A stretch of DNA of 64,000 bases from Canibacter zhoujuaniae (GCF_011752015.1 NZ_JAAIKA010000001.1:434001-498000); one strand, 5' to 3'. Positions 34,159-43,579 are shown, counted from the first letter of the stretch. A program made the numbers and translations. Notes: generated by a model not told the origin, from the sequence alone.

Positions 34159-34277
34159 CTATAACGAGGCGTTTTGACTTGTAAAATCAAGTGTTTGCGC
34201 CTACGGTGTTAATTAACAACCAGCTAATCATGAGGGTGTATGACTTTATAACGCCCTTAAATTCAGGAGCACCGAGA

Positions 34278-34988
34278 ATGCGCCAGTCTGACGAGAATAA
34301 GCCGCTCAAAAAACGCACCCAAGCGGTGCTCGACTACATAACTGAATATGTTGGCGCGCACGGTTACGCTCCCTCACTGCGTGAGATCGGCATTCATTGC
34401 GATCTAAACTCGCTAGCGAGCGTCTCACATCAGATCAAAGTGCTTGAAGTCGGTGGCTACATTCGTCGTGCGCAGGGCCGCAGCCGCGCCCTCGAAATCA
34501 TTGACACAGAAGCTACCGCTGACACTACAAGCAATCTCACCACCAAACCACAGCAGCGCCCCACCGTTGACCCCGCGCACAATGAACAGACTTCAGTCGC
34601 TTTACTGCGTGAATCGTTCACTATGGTGCCACTGCTTGGGCAAATCGCTGCGGGTGTGCCGATCACCGCCGAAGAACAGGTCGAAGACACCATGCCGCTG
34701 CCAAAGTCTCTTGTTGGTGAGGGCAACATCTTCATGCTGCGAGTCGTTGGCGATTCAATGATCGACGCGGCAATCTGCAATGGTGATTATGTAGTGATCC
34801 GCGAGCAGGCTGATGCCCAAAATGGTGAAATAGTCGCGGCAATGCTTGATGGCGAGGCTACGGTCAAAACTTTCCGACGCCGTGACGGCCACCTTTGGCT
34901 GCTGCCACAAAACTCTGCCTACGAGCCGATTCTGGGAGATACCGCCCAAATTCTCGGCAAGGTGATTGCTGTGTTCCGCGCGGTGTAA
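34278..34988 (+). CDS. lexA: SOS repressor LexA
   Basis: A 236-residue repressor and self-cleaving protease. The winged-helix DNA-binding domain covers about 8-72 (RTQAVLDYITEYV, PSLREIGIHCDL), followed by a linker and the S24 domain. The cleavage bond Ala125-Gly126 lies in QIAAGVPI, with catalytic Ser160 (VVGDSMIDA) and Lys197 (EATVKTF). I chose ATG at 34278 (MRQSDENK) because AGGAGC is seven bases before it; the frame is open upstream from 34191 but lacks a site. Two overlapping LexA boxes about 170 bases upstream imply autoregulation. Confidence 0.97.
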   Translation: MRQSDENKPLKKRTQAVLDYITEYVGAHGYAPSLREIGIHCDLNSLASVSHQIKVLEVGGYIRRAQGRSRALEIIDTEATADTTSNLTTKPQQRPTVDPAHNEQTSVALLRESFTMVPLLGQIAAGVPITAEEQVEDTMPLPKSLVGEGNIFMLRVVGDSMIDAAICNGDYVVIREQADAQNGEIVAAMLDGEATVKTFRRRDGHLWLLPQNSAYEPILGDTAQILGKVIAVFRAV

Positions 34989-35051
34989 CGACAGGCAAGA
35001 GCAGCAGCAATCCCCTGTTAAATTTTTTGCGCTAGCTGATCCGCAAGCCTT

Positions 35052-36581
35052 TTAACCATCGATTAGGTAGGGCTGCAGCCTCGCATACATTTCATCAGAT
35101 ACCTGTGCGCGCACACGAGTTCCATTTTCAACATAATCAAGCGAAATCACCCGGTTACGTTCGTGGAGTTCTGAGACCACTTCGCCGTGCTCGTATGGAA
35201 TTACCGCAACAACCTCGTGCGCTGGTCTGGGCAGGGTTGCATCCACAGCAGCACGCAACTCATCTACACCAGCACCGGTTTTTGCAGAAACAAAAATTGC
35301 TCGGGGAGCTAAGCCCAACAGCACTAAGCGTTGATTATCATCTATCAGATCAGCCTTATTAAAAGCCACAATCTCTGGAATATCAGCCGCATCAACCTCA
35401 CCGATCACCTCACGCACAACCTTTAATTGAGATGCGGGATCGGGGTGTGAAGCATCAACCACGTGCAAAATCACATCCGCCTCAGAGACCTCTTCAAAGG
35501 TCGACCGAAAAGCCTCGACCAACTGATGCGGCAGAGAGCGCACGAATCCAACCGTGTCGACGTAGGTGAAATTGCGGCCGTCTGCAGCGGTAGCCTGGCG
35601 CACAGTCGTATCAAGAGTTGCAAACAACTGGTTTTGCACCAGCGCACCGGCGCCGGTGAGACGGTTCAACAGACTCGACTTACCAGCGTTCGTGTATCCC
35701 GCAATAGCCACTGTGGGAACATCACCCCGTCTGCGCGTGGCACGCTTAGTCTGGCGCGCGGGTGCCATCTGCGCAATTTCACGCCGCAACTTCGCCATGC
35801 GGGTATTAATACGGCGGCGATCAAGCTCAATTTTAGTTTCGCCCGGACCGCGAGAACCCATACCCGCACCGCCAGCACCAACCTGACCGCCAGCCTGCCG
35901 CGACATCGACTCACCCCAGCCACGCAATCGCGGCAACAGATATTCAAGCTGCGCAAGCTCCACCTGCGCTTTGCCCTCACGGCTCTTCGCGTGCTGCGAA
36001 AAAATATCAAGGATCACAGCTGTGCGGTCGATAACCTTCACTTTCACAACATCTTCAAGCGCACGACGCTGACTCGGAGCCAACTCAGAGTCGGCAATCA
36101 CAGTATCGGCACGCAGCTCGGCAACAAGCTCTCTCAGCTCCTGCGCCTTTCCCTTCCCGAGGTATGTCGCAGGATCCGGATGCGGCCGGCGCTGCAAAAG
36201 CCCCTCAAGCACCTTGGCGCCAGCAGTTTCGGCAAGTGCTGCAAGCTCGCGAAGAGAGTTTTCTGCATCAGCAAGACTCCCCTGTGAATAAACCCCAACC
36301 AAAACCACGTTCTCAAGCTGCAGATCGCGATACTCCACCTCGGTAATATCGTCCAGCTGAGTTGATAGACCCGAAACGCGCCGCATACCGGCACGCTCTT
36401 CACGCTCAAGCGCGATGTCAATATCTGCATCTGTGAGCGCATCAAAACTTTCGTCACCTAATGCTTGGGCGCGACCATCGCGAATCACATGCGCGCTGTT
36501 TTGAGAGCGCGAAAGGATCCGCTTGATCACATCATCAGATTGCGAGAAATCATCTTCAGCGTTGAATTTTTCAGTGTCCAT
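35052..36581 (-). CDS. hflX: Ribosome-associated GTPase HflX
   Basis: A 509-residue GTPase that binds the 50S subunit and rescues stalled or stressed ribosomes. An N-terminal HflX domain (about 90-225, with RRPHPDPATYLGKGKAQEL) and a coiled-coil (about 260-290) precede the G domain: G1 AGYTNAGKSSLLNRL near 302, G3 DTVGFVRSLPHQL near 347, G4 FNKADL near 423 and G5 VSAKTG near 447. The first 70 residues are an acidic extension seen in actinobacterial homologues. TAGGGAAG lies ahead of ATG at 36581. It is divergent from the methyltransferase. Confidence 0.95.
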   Translation of the reverse strand: MDTEKFNAEDDFSQSDDVIKRILSRSQNSAHVIRDGRAQALGDESFDALTDADIDIALEREERAGMRRVSGLSTQLDDITEVEYRDLQLENVVLVGVYSQGSLADAENSLRELAALAETAGAKVLEGLLQRRPHPDPATYLGKGKAQELRELVAELRADTVIADSELAPSQRRALEDVVKVKVIDRTAVILDIFSQHAKSREGKAQVELAQLEYLLPRLRGWGESMSRQAGGQVGAGGAGMGSRGPGETKIELDRRRINTRMAKLRREIAQMAPARQTKRATRRRGDVPTVAIAGYTNAGKSSLLNRLTGAGALVQNQLFATLDTTVRQATAADGRNFTYVDTVGFVRSLPHQLVEAFRSTFEEVSEADVILHVVDASHPDPASQLKVVREVIGEVDAADIPEIVAFNKADLIDDNQRLVLLGLAPRAIFVSAKTGAGVDELRAAVDATLPRPAHEVVAVIPYEHGEVVSELHERNRVISLDYVENGTRVRAQVSDEMYARLQPYLIDG

Positions 36582-36635
36582 CTTCCCTAAATCTTACGCT
36601 ATACACCTGACTAGGAATACCGGATCGATTAGTGC

Positions 36636-36641
36636 GATACT
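36636..36641 (+). promoter_or_regulatory. -10 hexamer, RsmC-like gene
   Basis: GATACT, six bases before GTG at 36648; supports that codon over the ATG at 36645. Confidence 0.5.
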
Positions 36642-36644
36642 CAT

Positions 36645-37256
36645 ATGGTGAGCGAGCATTATTTTTCTGCAACGCCGGGAGGCGAGTTTACGCCCTACCC
36701 CATCTCGGTTGCGCTTGGCGGCCGCGAGCATGAAGTGCTCTCTGCGCGCGGCGTCTTCAGCCACGATGGTTTGGATCGCGGCACAGCGGTGCTGCTGCGG
36801 TCTGTGCCCGCGCCACCGGGTGCCGGAAACTTGTTGGATATCGGCTGCGGGTGGGGCGCAATCTCGCTGGATGCGGCGCTCAACTCCCCAGAGCTTGATG
36901 TGTTTGCGCTCGATGTCAACGAGCGGGCGCTAGAGCTCACAGCGCGCAATGCTGAAAAACTCGCTCTCGATCATGTCCGTGCTCTCCGGGCGGATCAGCT
37001 TCCGCAAGACGTAATGTTTGATGAAATTCGTTCTAACCCACCGATTCGGGTTGGCAAAGAGGTGCTACACAGTTTGATGCGCACTTATCTACCGCGTCTT
37101 GTCGTTGGCGGAATCGCCTACCTGGTTGTCGCTAAGAATCTTGGGGCGCTGTCGTTTGAAAAGTGGCTTGCAACTGAATTTGCTAGCACCCACACTGTGT
37201 CACGGTTTGCTCGCGACAAAGGCTTCCATGTTATCGCTGTAACACGCACAGCCTGA
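36645..37256 (+). CDS. RsmC-like class I rRNA/small-molecule methyltransferase
   Basis: A 203-residue methyltransferase with the MTS domain of RsmC/RlmG-like enzymes: LLDIGCGWGAISLDAA near 63-78 (SAM motif I), FALDVNERALELTARNA near 87 and the catalytic SNPPIR near 129, which corresponds to the NPPF/NPPY motif of base N-methyltransferases. It lacks the N-terminal domain of E. coli RsmC, like most actinobacterial versions. An rRNA guanine is the likely target, unproven. Either ATG at 36645 or the next codon GTG at 36648 is the start; GATACT ends six bases before the GTG. Confidence 0.87.
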   Translation: MVSEHYFSATPGGEFTPYPISVALGGREHEVLSARGVFSHDGLDRGTAVLLRSVPAPPGAGNLLDIGCGWGAISLDAALNSPELDVFALDVNERALELTARNAEKLALDHVRALRADQLPQDVMFDEIRSNPPIRVGKEVLHSLMRTYLPRLVVGGIAYLVVAKNLGALSFEKWLATEFASTHTVSRFARDKGFHVIAVTRTA

Positions 37257-37273
37257 CATAAAAACAGTAAGAA

Positions 37274-37305
37274 CAGCAGCAGTTGATCCTCTTAGACTGC
37301 TGCTG
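37274..37305 (-). terminator. Hairpin at the dapF 3' end
   Basis: CAGCAGCAGT (37274-37283) and ACTGCTGCTG (37296-37305) form a ten-pair stem with a 12-base loop across the dapF stop; on the minus strand a T-rich run follows. Probably the dapF terminator, and it also lies just after the convergent methyltransferase gene. Confidence 0.65.
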
Positions 37306-38179
37306 GGAGTGTGATTTCTCCTCTGTAAACAATCTCTGCAGGCCCGCTCAGCGAGACGTGTTCTCCCTCTTCAGTCGGGAACATGCGCACGGCCAGCACG
37401 CCGCCAGGCACACCGACACGCCAATTATTCGGCATTTCGCTGCCACCCCACTGTCGAAAGGCGAGCGCCGCTGCAACGGCGCCGGTGCCACAAGAAAGAG
37501 TTTCGCCGACACCACGCTCAAAAACTCTCATAGAGATCTGGCCAACCCCATCTTTAATAAGTTGCTCGTCTGGGGCAACAAATTCAACGTTTGCTCCCTC
37601 TGCCGGAGCTGGATTAAGCGCAGGTGCTTTAGTGAGGTCGAGACTGTTTAAAACATTTTTGTCGGGAACCGCAGCAACCGCATGCGGATTGCCAAGATTA
37701 ATGCCGAGCGTAGGGCGGGCGACCGTCTCACACTGCGTGGTCACTTCTGCACTGCCATCCAACCGCCAACGACCAAGGTCGACGCTGTAGCCACCGCGAC
37801 CGACGAGAACATCCTTTACCCCTGCGCGAGTTCCAATAGCTATAGTTTCCCGACGTTCCGGATCTATCAGGCCCTCGGTCAGAAGATAGTGCACATAAGC
37901 GCGCACACCGTTGCCGCACATTTGCGCTGTAGAACCATCAGCGTTGTAGTAGTCCATAAACCACTCGGCTTCTGGGTGAGCTGCCGCTAGTTCTTTTGCT
38001 TCAGGAAGATTGCGTGTGCGCACAGCACGAATGAGCCCATCACCGCCGACACCAAACCGGCGGTCGCATAGGAACGCGATCTGTTCTGGGGAGAGCTGAT
38101 TTGCCCCGTCGGCATCGGTGTAAAGCACAAAGTCGTTACCGGTGCCGTGAGCTTTCGCAAACTGGAGAGTGATGGACAT
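37292..38179 (-). CDS. dapF: Diaminopimelate epimerase
   Basis: A 295-residue pyridoxal-free epimerase that converts LL-DAP to meso-DAP. The two catalytic cysteines are in MCGNGVRAY near 88 and LSCGTGAVAAAL near 230, and the start FAKAHGTGNDFVLY is classic. ATG at 38179 has TAGGAT ending six bases upstream; the first three bases of that hexamer are the miaA stop codon, so dapF probably has its own leaderless promoter even though it trails miaA by nine bases. Confidence 0.96.
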   Translation of the reverse strand: MSITLQFAKAHGTGNDFVLYTDADGANQLSPEQIAFLCDRRFGVGGDGLIRAVRTRNLPEAKELAAAHPEAEWFMDYYNADGSTAQMCGNGVRAYVHYLLTEGLIDPERRETIAIGTRAGVKDVLVGRGGYSVDLGRWRLDGSAEVTTQCETVARPTLGINLGNPHAVAAVPDKNVLNSLDLTKAPALNPAPAEGANVEFVAPDEQLIKDGVGQISMRVFERGVGETLSCGTGAVAAALAFRQWGGSEMPNNWRVGVPGGVLAVRMFPTEEGEHVSLSGPAEIVYRGEITLPAAV

Positions 38180-38185
38180 GTTTAA

Positions 38186-38191
38186 ATCCTA
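38186..38191 (-). promoter_or_regulatory. -10 hexamer, dapF (leaderless, overlaps a stop codon)
   Basis: TAGGAT, six bases before ATG at 38179; its TAG is the miaA stop. Confidence 0.65.
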
Positions 38192-39166
38192 GCTTGCAGA
38201 CTCACGCCAAATTTTAAGAATGTCTGCGAGCAGGGCGGTTTGCGCCAGTTCGCTTCTCGAGTCTGCGCTGCTCACCTCTTTTTGCAGAGCTAAGCGTTTA
38301 AACCAGCTCACCTGGCGGCGTGCGTAGCGTCGTGTCAGAAGCTGGGTTTCAGCGATTGCAGCAGCCTCGATAATTTCACCGTCAAGCTGCTGCAGCGCCT
38401 GCGCATAGCCGATCGCCTGGCTTGCGGTTTTACCCTCTCTGATGCCCAACTTTTCAAGGCGTTTTACCTCATCGATTATGCCGTCCGCCCACATCGCCTC
38501 AACCCGGGTATCTATCCGGTTAACCAGTGTTGCACGATCCTCTACGGTGTGCACCAAAAGTGTCGGATGCTTGAGTTTCGGCGCTTCTGGGAGGGATGTT
38601 ATGGCGCTTTTGCCGGTGATTCTTTTTATCTCTAAGGCACGGATAATACGGCGTGGATTGCGCAGGTCAACGCCCTTTGCAGCCTCTGGATCTTCGCGCT
38701 CTATCAGCCGCTGCAGTTCTTGTAAGCCTTTTTCAGCGTAGTAGGTTTCTAATTCTTCTCTGACACTGCTGCTGTGCGGCGCAAACTCTAAGTCATAAAG
38801 CGCAGCATTTACGTAGAGCCCGGAGCCGCCGGCTACTATCGGCACGATACCGCTTGCACGCTGCTTGCTAATCAATTCTGCTACTTGATTCTTATAGGCG
38901 AAAACGCTCGCTTCCTCACGCGGATCGAGAACGTCAATTTGATGGTGTGGTACACCCCGCATCTCTTCCGCTGTAAGTTTTGCAGTGCCGATATCCATCC
39001 CCCGATAGAGCTGCATTGCGTCGGCACCTATAACCTCGGCAGGAGAGCCCAGCGCACGTAGCTTGCAGGCAAGGTTAACGGCCAGCGCGCTTTTTCCGGT
39101 TGCGGTTGCGCCGAAAACTGCGACAACCGGCGGCGCTATCGCGGTTAGACCTTTAAGATGCGACAT
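38189..39166 (-). CDS. miaA: tRNA dimethylallyltransferase
   Basis: A 325-residue enzyme that adds a dimethylallyl group to A37 of tRNAs reading UNN codons. P-loop GATATGKSAL near 19-28, the GADAMQLYRGMDIGTAK segment near 44 and the RRYARRQVSWFKR helix near 277 (tRNA binding) are present. Its product is the substrate of MiaB, encoded just upstream, so the two genes act in sequence. The start is ATG at 39166; TTTAGGG lies nearby but no clear ribosome-binding site is seen. Confidence 0.95.
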   Translation of the reverse strand: MSHLKGLTAIAPPVVAVFGATATGKSALAVNLACKLRALGSPAEVIGADAMQLYRGMDIGTAKLTAEEMRGVPHHQIDVLDPREEASVFAYKNQVAELISKQRASGIVPIVAGGSGLYVNAALYDLEFAPHSSSVREELETYYAEKGLQELQRLIEREDPEAAKGVDLRNPRRIIRALEIKRITGKSAITSLPEAPKLKHPTLLVHTVEDRATLVNRIDTRVEAMWADGIIDEVKRLEKLGIREGKTASQAIGYAQALQQLDGEIIEAAAIAETQLLTRRYARRQVSWFKRLALQKEVSSADSRSELAQTALLADILKIWRESAS

Positions 39167-39202
39167 TAGGCCCTAAAATCTACCGTGTTCCCGTGCAGCA
39201 GC

Positions 39203-40750
39203 TTAGGCTCTGCGCACACCAATTGTTGGCATACCGAGATTCACCGCACCACCACGCCCGCCGGCAGCCCCCGGTGTTGGTGCCCCACAGGTCTCAGCTT
39301 GGCTGCGATCCCATGCGTCACCTGAGCGGGTGCGACGCAGCCTGTAGTTCTCGTAATCATCCGCTATTAGGAAGAATGGCGCCGCCGAGGTGACGGTTGT
39401 GTTCACAATATCACCAGGCCTGGGTGCGTCGGCTCCCTCTGGCACAACGAAGTGCACGAGTCTATTGTCTCTTGCGCGACCAGCGAGACGGTTGGTCTCT
39501 GCAGATTTTCTGCCTTCGCTGGCAGTTACGAGAACCTCAACAGGAGTTCCAACAAGTTTTTGGTTTTCTTCAAAAGCGATCCGGTCTTGCAGGGCAACCA
39601 GCCTCTCATACCGTTCCTGCACAACCTCTTTTGGTATTTGATTCTCCATTGTTGCTGCTGGTGTGCCGGGCCTGATGGAGTATTGGAAAGTGAAGGCACT
39701 TTGGAACCGTGCCTGCTCAACAACACGCATGGTCTCCTGAAAATCTTCTTCTGTCTCACCGGGAAACCCGACGATGATGTCGGTTGTGATTGCGGCGTGC
39801 GGAATTTTGGTGCGCACTTTTTCTAAGATGCCTAAGAATTTCTTGCTGCGGTATGAGCGGCGCATCGCCCGCAACACGCGGTCTGATCCAGACTGCAAAG
39901 GCATATGCAGCTGCGGCATTATGTTGGGGGTTTCTGCCATAGCGTCAATAACATCATCGGTGAATGCCGCCGGGTGCGGGCTGGTAAACCGGACGCGCTC
40001 TAAGCCCTCAATCGTGCCCATGGTGCGCAGCAACTTGCTAAAAGCCTGCCGGTCTCCGAAAGAAACTCCGTAGCTGTTGACGTTCTGCCCGAGCAGAGTT
40101 ACTTCGATCGCGCCGTCATCAACCAGTGCCTGCACTTCTTTCAAAATATCGCCCGGGCGGCGATCATTTTCTTTGCCGCGCAGGCTCGGCACAATACAAA
40201 AGGTGCAGGTGTTGTTACAACCTACTGAAATAGACACCCAGCCGCTTGAAGCCGAATCACGCTTGGTGGGGAGTGTCGAGGGAAAAGTTTCAAGTGATTC
40301 AAGAATCTCGATTTCAGCTTCTTTATTGTGCCATGCACGCTCAAGCAACACAGGCAGTGAACCCATGTTATGCGTTCCAAACACAACATCAACCCAGGGT
40401 GCTTTCTTTAAGATTGTGCCCTGATCTTTCTGCGCTAGACAGCCACCGACCGCAATCTGCATACCCTCATGCTGTCGTTTCTTACTCGCAAGAATTCCGA
40501 GGTTGCCATAAAGACGATTATCAGCATTTTCACGCACCGCACAGGTGTTGATGACCACCACATCAGCCTGTTCACCAGCGGGATTCTTAATGTATCCGGC
40601 TGCCTCCAGCGCTCCTGAGAGCCGCTCTGAATCGTGCACATTCATTTGACAACCGTATGTGGTCACCTCATATGTGCGTGGGCTACCATCTGCACGCAAT
40701 GCTGCCGGTGACAGATCAATCTTTAATGGCTTGTTGAGGTCGATGGTCAT
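39203..40750 (-). CDS. miaB: tRNA-2-methylthio-N6-dimethylallyladenosine synthase
   Basis: A 515-residue radical-SAM methylthiotransferase. An N-terminal UPF0004 domain with cysteines in [12 protein letters not shown] near 33 and [10 protein letters not shown] near 68, and a third in GGCLAQ near 103, binds one cluster; the radical-SAM motif is [11 protein letters not shown] near 178; a TRAM domain (about 385-455) binds tRNA. It modifies the i6A made by MiaA. The last 40 residues are a Gly/Ala-rich extension seen in related actinobacteria. TAGGAT ends eight bases before ATG at 40750. Confidence 0.96.
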   Translation of the reverse strand: MTIDLNKPLKIDLSPAALRADGSPRTYEVTTYGCQMNVHDSERLSGALEAAGYIKNPAGEQADVVVINTCAVRENADNRLYGNLGILASKKRQHEGMQIAVGGCLAQKDQGTILKKAPWVDVVFGTHNMGSLPVLLERAWHNKEAEIEILESLETFPSTLPTKRDSASSGWVSISVGCNNTCTFCIVPSLRGKENDRRPGDILKEVQALVDDGAIEVTLLGQNVNSYGVSFGDRQAFSKLLRTMGTIEGLERVRFTSPHPAAFTDDVIDAMAETPNIMPQLHMPLQSGSDRVLRAMRRSYRSKKFLGILEKVRTKIPHAAITTDIIVGFPGETEEDFQETMRVVEQARFQSAFTFQYSIRPGTPAATMENQIPKEVVQERYERLVALQDRIAFEENQKLVGTPVEVLVTASEGRKSAETNRLAGRARDNRLVHFVVPEGADAPRPGDIVNTTVTSAAPFFLIADDYENYRLRRTRSGDAWDRSQAETCGAPTPGAAGGRGGAVNLGMPTIGVRRA

Positions 40751-40774
40751 AACTACCTATCCTAATAAACCCCA

Positions 40775-41587
40775 TTAATCAATGCCCGCGGCACGCAATG
40801 CCTCACGGGCTATTTCGCGTGTCTCATAACCGCTCCAGCCGCGTCTTGCTAGAAAAGCTAGAAGTCTGCGTTCTGCTGTCGCAAAGTCTAGATCATTTAA
40901 GCGCTGCGCTCTGTCGAACGCTGTGTCGCAAATTAGCTGCTTTTCTTCTGCTTCGTCGATTTCTGCAAGTGCTGCTGCTATCGCACTCTCGCTGAGTCGT
41001 CTCTGCACTAATTTCTGTTTAATCTGCTGCGCACTTTTACCTTTGCGGCCGCGATTGTTCTCTACGATCGCTCTGGCGAGTGCCAGCTCATCGATCAGCA
41101 TTTCAGCTTCGCATTCAGCGGCTACCTCAGCGCACAGTGTGTGGTTGAACTCCTGTTTTTGCAACTCATTTTCGAGCTCTTTAACAGACAGTTGTTTTCT
41201 GGCTAACAACTTAATTGCAGCATCTTTTGCGGCCTCACGAGTAGCCCGATCACCAAAATCTACCGAGATAAGATTCTGCTCATCTATGATCTGCTCATTT
41301 CGCACACGCTCCGCAGGTGGAAGCGGCTGCGAAGGCTTGTCTAGCGTTTTTAGTTGTTTTTGAAGCGAGGCGATGACTGTGTCTTTTGAGCTGCGGGGTT
41401 TATTGTCTTGAGTTTTTTCGGCGGTTTGCTCGTTTTCAGCACGCGCCCGCCATGCACTAATATCGGTGACTTTTGCACCCTGCTGCGACCTGGCACGCCG
41501 CGCTGTCCAAGCGTTTGCAGTTTCAATTCCAGATGCTATGGCGGAGTTATCCGCCATAGCATCATCATCTTCGAACCTAACCGGCAT
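40775..41587 (-). CDS. recX: Regulatory protein RecX
   Basis: A 270-residue RecX, which binds RecA filaments and limits their activity. The family's three-helix repeats occupy the C-terminal 150 residues (AIKLLARKQLSVKELENEL, AIVENNRGRKGKSAQQIKQKL, AFLARRGWSGYETREIAREAL, each quoted in part). The first 110 residues are a charged, probably disordered extension, which makes it longer than the usual 150-200 residues. Its ATG overlaps the recA stop as TAATG, so it is coupled to recA and SOS-induced with it. Confidence 0.92.
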   Translation of the reverse strand: MPVRFEDDDAMADNSAIASGIETANAWTARRARSQQGAKVTDISAWRARAENEQTAEKTQDNKPRSSKDTVIASLQKQLKTLDKPSQPLPPAERVRNEQIIDEQNLISVDFGDRATREAAKDAAIKLLARKQLSVKELENELQKQEFNHTLCAEVAAECEAEMLIDELALARAIVENNRGRKGKSAQQIKQKLVQRRLSESAIAAALAEIDEAEEKQLICDTAFDRAQRLNDLDFATAERRLLAFLARRGWSGYETREIAREALRAAGID

Positions 41588-42639
41588 TACGCTGATTTGA
41601 CCTCTGCGGATCCTTCAGCTGCCTCTTGATTCTGCGCAGCCGGATCTTCAATCACTCCGAGCTTAATCAAAATTTTCTGCTCAATCTCGGCAGCAACCTC
41701 TGGGTTCTCCTTCAAAAAGCGGCGAGCTTTTTCCATGCCCTGCCCGAGCTGATCACCATCATAGGTAAACCAAGCACCGCTCTTTTTGATGATATTGTTC
41801 TCGACACCCAGGTCGATAAGTGATCCTTCCCGAGAGATGCCCTCACCATAGAGGATGTCAAACTCTGCGATCTTAAACGGCGGCGCCATCTTGTTCTTAA
41901 CGACCTTAACCTTAGTGCGGTTGCCGACGGCATCACTGCCTTCTTTAATGGTTTGCACACGGCGAATGTCAAGCCGCACTGAGGCATAGAATTTCAACGC
42001 CTTTCCGCCCGCGGTGGTTTCCGGACTGCCAAACATCACACCAACCTTCTCACGCAGCTGGTTAATGAAAATAGCTGTTGTGTTTGTGTTGTGCAGGCCA
42101 CCAGTAATCTTACGCAGCGCCTGCGACATAAGCCGGGCTTGGAGACCAACGTGTGAGTCACCCATCTCACCCTTGATTTCAGCAGCGGGCACCAGTGCGG
42201 CAACAGAGTCGATAACAATCAAGTCGACAGAGCCAGAGCGAATCAGCATATCTGCGATTTCTAGCGCCTGCTCGCCGTTGTCGGGCTGCGACACAAGCAG
42301 CTCATCAATATTCACCCCGAGTTTCTGTGCGTAAACGGGGTCTAAGGCGTGCTCTGCGTCAATAAATGCTGCAATTCCACCAGCAGCCTGCACATTGGCG
42401 ATAGCGTGCAAAGTCAGGGTTGTTTTACCAGAGGATTCAGGCCCAAAAATCTCAATAATGCGCCCACGCGGCAAACCACCAATGCCGAGCGCGACATCAA
42501 GCGTTACCGACCCGGTTGGGATCACCTCCACCGCTTCACGCTCAATCTGACCCATGCGCATAATTGCGCCTTTGCCAAACTGCTTGTCAATCTGAGCAAG
42601 CGCAGTTTCGAGTGAATTTATTTTAGTTTTATCGGCCAT
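41587..42639 (-). CDS. recA: Recombinase RecA
   Basis: A 350-residue RecA: strand exchange and LexA co-protease. Walker A GPESSGKT at 66-73, Walker [11 protein letters not shown] near 140, L1 and L2 loops ([15 protein letters not shown] and [18 protein letters not shown]) and the acidic C-terminus are intact; no intein. I chose ATG at 42639 ([10 protein letters not shown]) because GGAGG lies five bases ahead; the frame stays open to 42708 but relatives start here. A leader of about 200 bases separates it from a near-perfect LexA box at 42841. Confidence 0.98.
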   Translation of the reverse strand: MADKTKINSLETALAQIDKQFGKGAIMRMGQIEREAVEVIPTGSVTLDVALGIGGLPRGRIIEIFGPESSGKTTLTLHAIANVQAAGGIAAFIDAEHALDPVYAQKLGVNIDELLVSQPDNGEQALEIADMLIRSGSVDLIVIDSVAALVPAAEIKGEMGDSHVGLQARLMSQALRKITGGLHNTNTTAIFINQLREKVGVMFGSPETTAGGKALKFYASVRLDIRRVQTIKEGSDAVGNRTKVKVVKNKMAPPFKIAEFDILYGEGISREGSLIDLGVENNIIKKSGAWFTYDGDQLGQGMEKARRFLKENPEVAAEIEQKILIKLGVIEDPAAQNQEAAEGSAEVKSA

Positions 42640-42840
42640 TTTTCCTCCATCAAGTCGCGGTGGCAGTAGCGCACCTGGGTTGCCGCCTACAGACTGTCTC
42701 GACGCCAAAATTAATTAGCGCAGACAAGGCAAGTAGCCAGTTACTTTGAAGCTACCCCAGAGGTATATGACTTTATAGTGGCCTTATTAGATCTGTGGAG
42801 AACTATCTCAGCAGCTGTGCTGTTACAAACATACCCAATA

Positions 42841-42856
42841 TCGAACATTTATTCGA
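42841..42856. promoter_or_regulatory. LexA box of recA
   Basis: TCGAACATTTATTCGA matches TCGAAC-N4-GTTCGA with one mismatch (A for G in the second half). It lies 202 bases upstream of the recA ATG and 41 bases before the DUF3046 stop. Confidence 0.85.
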
Positions 42857-42896
42857 TTTTGGCGCGCCGAGAAAGTTTAGGTTACGTCTGAAACTG

Positions 42897-43118
42897 TTAT
42901 TTCTGCGGATCAATCAGCCCACGCCCGTGCCGACGATCTTCAGGAATTGCAAAATCATCACAGAGCGCGAGCCACACAGTTTTTGCCGGAACTCCGGCTT
43001 CGAGAGCTTCCTGCGCAGTTCCACCAAGCGCAACAAGCCAATGATCGCGTATCAGCACAGAGCTGTAGCTAACACCAAACTCTTCCTCTACAGCGCGCCG
43101 AAACTCACTAGCTTTCAA
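42897..43118 (-). CDS. DUF3046 domain protein
   Basis: A 73-residue protein of the actinobacterial DUF3046 family, always near recA in this group. Conserved features: SEFRRAVEEEFG near the start, DHWLVALGG in the middle and TVWLALCDDFAIPEDRRHG at the end. The function is unknown. The start is TTG at 43118, eight bases after the upstream regulator's stop; no good ribosome-binding site is seen, so coupling to the regulator is likely. Confidence 0.88.
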   Translation of the reverse strand: MKASEFRRAVEEEFGVSYSSVLIRDHWLVALGGTAQEALEAGVPAKTVWLALCDDFAIPEDRRHGRGLIDPQK

Positions 43119-43126
43119 TTGCGCCG

Positions 43127-43450
43127 CTAACCGATTAATTCAGAGCCATGATACTTTTTGAGCAAATCGGCAGGCACAGTATCTGGAATTATCGGAGACA
43201 CTCCGGAATTCAACTGCTCACGCATCGCCACCCGCTCGCTCACCTCATTGAGGATCACCGACAGCGGAACCTGCAGCGCGGTCGAAACAGCAAGCAGTAT
43301 TTCACTGGAAACCTCTTTTTGACCGCGTTCAATTTCGCTCAGATACCCGGGAGCAACACGCGCCTCGCCAGACACAGCTCGAAGAGTCTGGTTCTGCTGG
43401 GTGCGGAAATCACGCAAAACATCGCCAAGTTGCTCTCGCAGCAATACCAT
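43127..43450 (-). CDS. XRE-family regulator, ClgR-like
   Basis: A 107-residue Cro/C1-type helix-turn-helix protein. HTH at about 8-62 ([19 protein letters not shown], then [20 protein letters not shown]). It matches ClgR/PopR-like actinobacterial activators of clp protease genes, which also lie beside cinA and pgsA. The target genes are not visible here. ATG at 43450 follows GAAGAGG. An inverted repeat TTAAAC-ttc-GTTTAA at 43465-43479 overlaps its upstream region and could be an operator. Confidence 0.85.
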   Translation of the reverse strand: MVLLREQLGDVLRDFRTQQNQTLRAVSGEARVAPGYLSEIERGQKEVSSEILLAVSTALQVPLSVILNEVSERVAMREQLNSGVSPIIPDTVPADLLKKYHGSELIG

Positions 43451-43464
43451 CTTGACCTCTTCTC

Positions 43465-43479
43465 TTAAACTTCGTTTAA
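43465..43479. promoter_or_regulatory. Inverted repeat upstream of the ClgR-like regulator
   Basis: TTAAAC (43465-43470), three-base spacer, GTTTAA (43474-43479). It starts 15 bases ahead of the regulator's ATG and overlaps its 5' region. It does not match the published CGC/GCG-type ClgR motif, so it may bind another factor. Confidence 0.4.
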
Positions 43480-43579
43480 TTCAGGACTTAAAACCTACAA
43501 CAACGGGGGACGATAATTATTCCCACAAGCTTATGAATTTGATAATAATCCACTCAAGTTCACAAACCGCTGAAAACAG

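Noticed and set aside
34991-35033. ACAGG/CCTGT before a T run after lexA as a terminator
   Set aside because: Five pairs around a loop of more than 20 bases; not stable enough to support.
35463-36287. A 274-codon frame opposite hflX
   Set aside because: Antisense to an intact GTPase gene; no domain or start signal.
42640-42708. Upstream extension of recA to 42708
   Set aside because: It crosses the strong ribosome-binding site before 42639 and adds residues absent from RecA proteins.
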